A stretch of 61,152 bases of DNA from an uncultured Desulfobacterales bacterium (lineage in GTDB: Bacteria; Desulfobacterota; Desulfobacteria; Desulfobacterales; UBA11574): positions 1 through 61,152 of the forward strand of contig CALLDL010000058.1 in the NCBI GenBank assembly GCA_937998305.1, given 5' to 3'. The first letter of the stretch is position 1. Each line of letters begins with the position of its first letter. Of this stretch, positions 56,405 to 61,152 are shown piece after piece. Under the pieces are notes generated by a model. It was not told where the DNA came from. It made no database searches and worked only from the letters and a program-made list of their open reading frames with translations. The translations under genes and the position numbers were made by a program.

Positions 56405-56665
56405 CAAATTCAGCCAAATGGTAAAGATTGAAGTAAATTCCAAGAATTGGGATGAAAAAGATTATGCAAAAAGCATCCCCCAAAAGGCACCGCCAAGTGC
56501 ACCCATACCTGCCAGGTTGTGAAGCTGGCGGGTCTTTGATTTTTTTTGCCCTCCTGCCAGGTCACTACTGCTGCGTCTATTAGTTTGATCAAGTGTTTAC
56601 GCGCAAGATCTTGAACAGTGTTCAAAGCCTATTCTGCCTCTTTCGGGGCTTTCGGGAAGGGGTAT
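56405..56665 (-). pseudogene. DUF1269-family membrane protein, broken by frameshifts
   Basis: Three minus-strand frames together spell one protein: ALNTVQDLARKHLIKLIDAA through VVTWQEGKK; KTRQLHNLAGMGALGGAFWG with MLFA; and IIFFIPILGIYFN. This is the order and content of DUF1269 proteins (charged N-terminal domain, glycine-zipper membrane helices). There are two frameshifts and an internal TAG stop before ALNT, so it is non-functional. It fills most of the space between the radical SAM gene and argB. Confidence 0.7.
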
Positions 56666-56698
56666 AGCATACCTGACCGACAGAGCCTATTAGGATCA

Positions 56699-56715
56699 CA
56701 CCAGTAGAGCTGGTG
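56699..56715. repeat. Small hairpin after argB
   Basis: CACCAG-TAGAG-CTGGTG forms a 6-bp stem 11 bases after the argB stop. No T run follows on the minus strand, so termination is uncertain. Confidence 0.3.
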
Positions 56716-56726
56716 GTTTAATGCGA

Positions 56727-57506
56727 TTAATTATTGATGATTGTTCCGGTTTCGGATTTCTTCTCGATGATATTTTGGAGCGTTTCAGAGCCTTGCCACT
56801 GGATGATATGAACACGAGATACTTTCTTGTCGAGAGCCTCAAATGCCGATTCCATTTTGGCCATCATTCCTCCTTTGATGGTGCCCTCTGCGATAAATGC
56901 TTTTGCTTCTTTAATGGTAAGGTAATGACAAACATCATCTCCCACCATCACCCCGGGAACATCGGTAATAAAAACAAGATCCGTACATTGTAGGCCGACG
57001 GCTAAAGCGGCGGCCGCACTGTCGGCATTAACGTTATAACTTTCTCCGCTTTCATTACCTGAAATAGGTGAGACGACCGGCACGCGTCCGGTTTTGAGCG
57101 CATCCAGGACAACATCGGGGTTTACCTGTCTAATCTTACCCACAAATCCAAAGTCATGGCCATGGCGTTTTAGCGGCTCGACGATAAACAGCCGTTTGGT
57201 TTTTCCTGACATGCGGCTACAGGGTACACCGTTTTGGCTTAACCACGAGGCAATGCGTTGATTGATGGTCCCGGAAAGAACATTTTCGACTATTTTTATA
57301 TCTTCGGCATGGGTGACCCGAATGCCATCAACCAAAACGGATTCACGATTAGCGTCTTTAAGAGCCTGAGAAATTTCAGCCCCCCCCCCATGCACTATTA
57401 TAATTTCAACATTTTGACTATATCTAATCGCCTGGGCAAGATCCTTAAAGCCGTTTTTACCTTCGAAGGCTCGACCACCAATTTTTATTAGAATTCTTGG
57501 TTTCAT
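56727..57506 (-). CDS. argB: Acetylglutamate kinase
   Basis: A 259-residue amino-acid kinase that phosphorylates N-acetylglutamate in arginine synthesis. Glycine-rich motifs ILIKIGGRAF and VHGGGAEISQALK, acceptor site YNVNADSAAAALAVGL, and IKGGMMAKMESAFEAL. Length and style resemble the short E. coli enzyme. The ATG at 57506 has AAAGGTGC upstream; the extra codons to 57554 are not counted. An acetylaminoadipate kinase role is possible but unlikely without other LysX-type genes. Lies 76 bp after argS on the same strand. Confidence 0.88.
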   Translation of the reverse strand: MKPRILIKIGGRAFEGKNGFKDLAQAIRYSQNVEIIIVHGGGAEISQALKDANRESVLVDGIRVTHAEDIKIVENVLSGTINQRIASWLSQNGVPCSRMSGKTKRLFIVEPLKRHGHDFGFVGKIRQVNPDVVLDALKTGRVPVVSPISGNESGESYNVNADSAAAALAVGLQCTDLVFITDVPGVMVGDDVCHYLTIKEAKAFIAEGTIKGGMMAKMESAFEALDKKVSRVHIIQWQGSETLQNIIEKKSETGTIINN

Positions 57507-57582
57507 AAATACAGCACCTTTATATTGGAAAATAAAATGGCTTCCAAATTTCAACTACAAATTGGTATTGAATAAAAGCAAC

Positions 57583-59349
57583 CTACATATTCTCTAATAC
57601 TTCTATTCCCAACAAGTTCAAACCTTTCCTTAACACAATGGCCGTTGCTTTGATGAGTGCCAGCCTGGCAGTTACCAACTTTTCATTCTCCGCACGAAGC
57701 ACATGATGTTTATTGTAAAACTGATTAAACGCTTTGGCCGTATTAAATATGTGAACGGCAATCTTTGACGGATTGAATCCTTGAACAGCGTTATTTATTT
57801 CTTCCGGGAATTGAATCAATTTCTGAAGCAACAGAAGCTCTTCTGCGTTGCCAAGAAGGGAAAAGTCGCAATCTTGAAGATTAGAAGCGCTATCTTGAGC
57901 TTTCGTCAATATCCCAAAAATTCGCGCATATGCATATTGGCAATAGGGACCGGTAAATCCGTCGAATGAAATGGATTCGGCCGGATCGAAATTGATGCTT
58001 TGGGTCGGTCGAACCCGTAACAGATAAAATTTTATGGCACCGATGCCGATTTTTTCTGCACGATGGTTTATTTCATCATCGGAAAGTCGACCTTCAGGAT
58101 CGCGCTGGCGAATTTCATCAGCGGCCAGTTTTTTTATTTCAGCGATTAGAACATCGGCATCGACGATTTTCCCTTCTCTGGATTTCATTTTCCCTTCCGG
58201 CAAATACACCATGCCATAGGAAAGATGGTAGCAATCCTTGGCCCATTCATAGCCAAGGGAACTGAGGATCTGAAAGAGGCATTTAAAATGGTGTTCCTGT
58301 TCACTGCCCACCACGTAAATTGAAAAATATAACTTGTGTTCCTCTATTTTTAAAATGGATGTGGCGATATCCTGAGTAATGTAAAGGCTGGTGCCATCAG
58401 GACGTAAAAGCGTTACTTTTTTGGCTTCACCGCCTTTTTCCTGGCCGAATTCCGCTACAGGCAAATGAAAAACAGTGTTGCCATGATCATCCTTCGAGAA
58501 AACATTTTCTTCCAGACCTTTTTGGATGACATCCTTGCCCACCTTATAGGTGTCGGATTCATAATAAAATACGTTGAACTCAAGTCCGAAATTTTTATAC
58601 GTTTCGGCAAAGCCGTCGTATACCCAATTGTTCATAGTCTTCCAGAGTTTTACAGTTTTCGGGTCGTCGGCTTCCCATTGTTGAAGCATTATTTGCACAT
58701 CATCTTCTATAGTTTGGTTTTCATCGGCCTCCCGGGCAAACCGCACATACCAGGTACCGACAAAGTGATCCCCTTTCAAACCTTCGGATTCCGGAGTTGA
58801 ACCGCTCCCCCATCGTTTCCAGGCCAGCATACTTTTGCAAATATGAACGCCCCGGTCATTAATTAGGTTCGCTTTGACGACCCAATGACCGGTTGCTTCT
58901 AATATTTTTGAAATAGACATTCCTAATGCACCATTGCGCAAGTGTCCTAAATGCAGCGGTTTGTTTGTATTAGGCGACAAGTATTCCACCATACCCCGTG
59001 TGCCTTGGCCAACAGAGGATTCCCCATATTTATTATTCTTTGAAATTATTTCGGAACAGAATTCTCCGAAAAGCACATCAGGAAATATATTTATATTAAG
59101 GTAGGGCCCAGAAATATTTACTTCTTGGATAACGTCATCTGGAGTAATTTTTTTCGCAATTTTTTTCGCAATTTCTACTGGAGATTGACGAAACTGTTTT
59201 GCGAGCGGAAAGCACCCGACGGCAAAATGGCCTAGGTCGGTGTTTGGAGGAAAATCAAGTTCAAGATGTTCCGGGATTTGCCCCAGGGCTTTCTCTGTAG
59301 CTCTATAAATTTTGTTTAAAATAGTTTCTCTAAGTTTCTGAACAGACAT
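57583..59349 (-). CDS. argS: Arginyl-tRNA synthetase
   Basis: A 588-residue class I synthetase that charges tRNA-Arg. N-terminal Add-1 domain, catalytic HIGH-like HLGHLRNGALG after SPNTNKPL, KMSK-like loop EGKMKSREGK, and the C-terminal anticodon-binding domain ending LGIEVLENM. The ATG at 59349 has AAAGGAAG. Normal length. Confidence 0.96.
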   Translation of the reverse strand: MSVQKLRETILNKIYRATEKALGQIPEHLELDFPPNTDLGHFAVGCFPLAKQFRQSPVEIAKKIAKKITPDDVIQEVNISGPYLNINIFPDVLFGEFCSEIISKNNKYGESSVGQGTRGMVEYLSPNTNKPLHLGHLRNGALGMSISKILEATGHWVVKANLINDRGVHICKSMLAWKRWGSGSTPESEGLKGDHFVGTWYVRFAREADENQTIEDDVQIMLQQWEADDPKTVKLWKTMNNWVYDGFAETYKNFGLEFNVFYYESDTYKVGKDVIQKGLEENVFSKDDHGNTVFHLPVAEFGQEKGGEAKKVTLLRPDGTSLYITQDIATSILKIEEHKLYFSIYVVGSEQEHHFKCLFQILSSLGYEWAKDCYHLSYGMVYLPEGKMKSREGKIVDADVLIAEIKKLAADEIRQRDPEGRLSDDEINHRAEKIGIGAIKFYLLRVRPTQSINFDPAESISFDGFTGPYCQYAYARIFGILTKAQDSASNLQDCDFSLLGNAEELLLLQKLIQFPEEINNAVQGFNPSKIAVHIFNTAKAFNQFYNKHHVLRAENEKLVTARLALIKATAIVLRKGLNLLGIEVLENM

Positions 59350-59451
59350 AACCACTTCCTTTGTAAAGATAAAACCTTAATTCCGGGAATCATTTCTTTG
59401 GGGTAGATCTCATTTTTTTCAAGACCTTTAAGTGTGGCAAAAAACCGATAA

Positions 59452-59522
59452 GATATCAAGTTATAAAACCGCTTCGCGATTTTATACAACGTCCGCCCTA
59501 GGCGAACTCTATATTTGATATC
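59452..59522. repeat. Palindrome upstream of argS (element M)
   Basis: GATATCAAGTTATA (59452) mirrors TATATTTGATATC (ends 59522); the inner hairpin TATAAAACCGC/GCGATTTTATA is at 59462-59486. A perfect 10-bp inverted pair TTAAAAGTAC/GTACTTTTAA lies further right (59554-59563, 59611-59620). The 467-bp gap between argS and the IS element holds no gene. Confidence 0.6.
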
Positions 59523-59742
59523 CTCTTGCACAGTCTTCACCAGCAAGATTTAATTAAAAGTACAAAAGATAAAACCATCTGACTATCTGTCCAACCCAGA
59601 CCTCCATCGCGTACTTTTAAATGTTTTTGGATAGATTTGCCTAAACCAATCACCTTTGCCAAATCTAAGTATGCGGGCCCGCCGTTTCTGAATTTATGTC
59701 TCAAAACTTGGTTTCAATTACACTACATGGTATGTGAAGGAA

Positions 59743-59791
59743 CAAGGAGGTAACGAAGGAAGCCCGTAGGGCGACCGGAGTTACCCCCTTG
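59743..59791 (+). promoter_or_regulatory. Stem-loop just upstream of the IS orfA
   Basis: 12-bp stem with one mismatch; the loop contains a smaller CCCGTAGGG hairpin. It ends 12 bases before the orfA ribosome site (AAAGGAG). It may limit translation of transposase from read-through transcripts, as known for other insertion sequences; inference only. Confidence 0.45.
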
Positions 59792-59816
59792 GCAGCCAAT
59801 TTTAAAGGAGTATGCC

Positions 59817-60188
59817 ATGAGTGTAGAAAAAGATTTAACACCACGAAAGAATTCTGTATCTGAACAAAAAAAGAAAAGACGTTTTTTATCCCCAGAGAAA
59901 AAATTCCAAATATTTTTAGAATCCCAGACCGATAAAACTCCAGTTGGAGAAATTTTAAGACGGGAAGGGATATATTCCACCGATTTGGCCCGGATACGCA
60001 AACAGGTAAAGGAAGCGGCCCTTGAGCGTTTGAGCGTTCGCCCTGGTCCAAAGCGCAAGACTGTGCCTCGCGAAAATTATGAAGCCCTGAAACGCGAATT
60101 GGAGGAAAAAGAGCGCGCCTTGGCTGATCAGGCAGTGGAGTTGGCGATTCTGCGAAAAAAAACGAATGGGGGTTCGTGGGAGAGATAA
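59817..60188 (+). CDS. IS3-family transposase OrfA
   Basis: A 123-residue helix-turn-helix protein, basic at the start (EQKKKRRFLSPEKKFQIFLE) and with a leucine-heptad C-terminal helix (EALKRELEEKERALADQAVE) as in IS3 OrfA proteins. It overlaps OrfB. The A8 run at 60155-60162 near its end is a likely -1 frameshift site, allowing an OrfAB fusion. Confidence 0.85.
   Translation: MSVEKDLTPRKNSVSEQKKKRRFLSPEKKFQIFLESQTDKTPVGEILRREGIYSTDLARIRKQVKEAALERLSVRPGPKRKTVPRENYEALKRELEEKERALADQAVELAILRKKTNGGSWER
60155..60162 (+). other. Slippery A8 run, probable programmed -1 frameshift
   Basis: CGA AAA AAA ACG in the orfA frame becomes AAA AAA AAC in the -1 frame, continuing NEWGFVGEIKGQW and joining OrfB without a stop. 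This matches the IS3-family mechanism for making the full transposase. The exact frequency is unknown. Confidence 0.7.
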
Positions 60189-61152
60189 AAGGCCAGTGGT
60201 TAAGTGAAGAGCAAAAATTAGAGATCCTCGTAATGATTGAGCAAGCAAAAGAAAAAGGCCTTTCTGTAACCCGAACCTGTGTTTTCTGGAGGGTTAACCG
60301 GCGCCGTGTGGTGAGATGGCGCGGGAAAAAGAAAAACAACCAAAGTCTGCAGAATCTCAAACCAGGTCCAAGAAAGCCTGCCCATAAGCTTCTGCCTGAG
60401 GAGAGGGAAGCTGTTTTGCAGATGGCTAAGAAAGAAGAATATGCTGATTTAGCCCACCGCATTCTTGCCGTAACAGCTTGGGATCTGGGTTTATTTTTCG
60501 TTTCTTTTTCCTCTGCGTATCGCATTTTACGTTCCGCAAACCTGATGGCTATGAGAGGTGTTCAAAGTCAACATAATGGTCGTTCAATCCCTCCGGCTCG
60601 TAAGGAAATCACCGGTCCGAATCAACGATGGTGTTGGGACATCAGTTATCTTCCAACTTACGAGAAAGGAGTTTTTCTCCACCTGTTTCTGCTTCTCGAT
60701 GAGTATTCTCGCAAGGCCATCTCCTGGCTAGTCAGTTGGCATCAAACCGCTGAAAAAGCTCGATGTCTTCTGGAAGAAGGTCTGAGCAACGAAAACATCC
60801 TTGATCTCTCTGAGGACCAACGTCCTGAGATCATCAACGACAGGGGCCGTCAAATGAAAGCCAAACCAATCAAAAGAATGTTTGAGGATCATCACATGCC
60901 CCAGTTGTTCGCCAGGCCACGGACCCCCAATGACAATCCTTTTGTTGAGTCACTATTCAGTACGATTAAAAGGGCTCCTGAGTACCCCGTTCGATTTTTG
61001 GATCGCAAACAAGCAGCTGAATACTTTAATCGCTATTTTCCTTGGTACAATACGGAGCATTTGCACTCCGGCATTGATTATGTAACGCCGGAACAATGCC
61101 ACCGAGGCTTGCGGGATCAAATCGTTGCCCGCCGAAAAGCCGATCTTGATAA
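60176..61152 (+). CDS. IS3-family transposase OrfB (partial, runs off the window)
   Basis: At least 325 residues in the -1 frame from OrfA with no stop before the window end. Integrase catalytic residues: D155 (WCWDISYL), D222 (IINDRGRQM) and E258 (NPFVESLF), giving a DD35E spacing. The GTG at 60176 is a formal start; the natural product is more likely the frameshifted OrfAB. The second Asp stands in NDRG rather than the usual SDNG. Confidence 0.85.
   Translation, partial: MGEIKGQWLSEEQKLEILVMIEQAKEKGLSVTRTCVFWRVNRRRVVRWRGKKKNNQSLQNLKPGPRKPAHKLLPEEREAVLQMAKKEEYADLAHRILAVTAWDLGLFFVSFSSAYRILRSANLMAMRGVQSQHNGRSIPPARKEITGPNQRWCWDISYLPTYEKGVFLHLFLLLDEYSRKAISWLVSWHQTAEKARCLLEEGLSNENILDLSEDQRPEIINDRGRQMKAKPIKRMFEDHHMPQLFARPRTPNDNPFVESLFSTIKRAPEYPVRFLDRKQAAEYFNRYFPWYNTEHLHSGIDYVTPEQCHRGLRDQIVARRKADLD

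Larger units (their letters stand above)
59743..61152 (+). mobile_element. IS3-family insertion sequence, cut by the window end
   Basis: OrfA and OrfB overlap in the -1 frame with an A8 slippery run, and OrfB has the DDE spacing of IS3. Before orfA, CAAGGAGGTAAC (59743-59754) and GTTACCCCCTTG (59780-59791) make a 12-bp stem with one mismatch. The terminal repeats were not identified: the left one is unclear and the right one lies outside the window. The feature start is only the hairpin, not a proven IS end. Confidence 0.75.

Noticed and set aside
59554-59620. TTAAAAGTAC/GTACTTTTAA pair as the IS left end
   Set aside because: It is a closed inverted pair 200 bp before orfA and its match at the right IS end cannot be tested because that end is outside the window.

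Overview
The window is one stretch of bacterial chromosome, mostly core genes. The best taxonomic guess is a Desulfobacterota (Desulfobacterales-like, sulfate-reducing or syntrophic 'deltaproteobacterial') genome. This rests on the pyruvate:ferredoxin oxidoreductase operon with a GltD-type flavoprotein, the ddl-less dcw cluster with a murE-murF fusion, the C-terminal peptide of FtsZ, and intergenic palindromes of a style I associate with that group. It is inference from gene content and sequence style; no marker gene was aligned.

Layout. 1-366: non-coding with a hairpin. 389-4169 (minus): a beta-oxidation operon, fadN-like multifunctional protein then thiolase, with a candidate TetR-type operator and promoter upstream. 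4245-4490: remnant of a four-helix-bundle (23S intervening-sequence type) gene. 4977-7204 (plus): small unknown protein, DUF1848 protein and tRNA-dihydrouridine synthase. 7292-8572: two small envelope proteins. 8926-11517 (minus): ahcY and metK (SAM/SAH cycle). 11631-14550 (minus): gspB and gspA. 14654-19436 (minus): a four-gene pyruvate:ferredoxin oxidoreductase operon that includes a flavoprotein-ferredoxin fusion. 19757-33373 (plus): a type II secretion cluster in the order F-G-H-I-J-K-L-M-N-C-D-E. 33377-34991: an exported YidD-like protein and a TPR protein. 35226-36320: a DUF3524 glycosyltransferase related to tRNA-queuosine mannosyltransferase. 36986-54525 (plus): the division and cell-wall (dcw) cluster mraZ-rsmH-ftsL-ftsI-murEF-mraY-murD-ftsW-murG-murC-murB-ftsQ-ftsA-ftsZ. 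54647-56392: a radical SAM protein. 56405-56665: a DUF1269 pseudogene. 56727-59349 (minus): argB and argS. 59743-end: an IS3-family element cut by the window edge.

How it works together. The dcw genes make UDP-MurNAc-pentapeptide (MurB, C, D, E-F), pass it to lipid carriers (MraY, MurG) and build the septum (FtsZ, A, Q, L, I, W). The Gsp proteins form an inner-membrane platform (F, L, M, C), ATPase (E), pseudopilus (G-K) and secretin (D); GspA/B on the other strand probably help place the secretin through peptidoglycan. No gspO prepilin peptidase is in the window, so the pseudopilins rely on a peptidase encoded elsewhere.

The most unusual feature lies between the genes. At least a dozen long imperfect inverted repeats of several unrelated sequence families sit in the spacers, including inside the Gsp and dcw operons. 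Two of them enclose decayed remnants that look like four-helix-bundle proteins. Other notable points are MraZ-box arrays in two orientations before mraZ, a perfect-consensus sigma-70 promoter inside the Gsp cluster, and several gene fragments (four-helix-bundle, isochorismatase-like, DUF1269).
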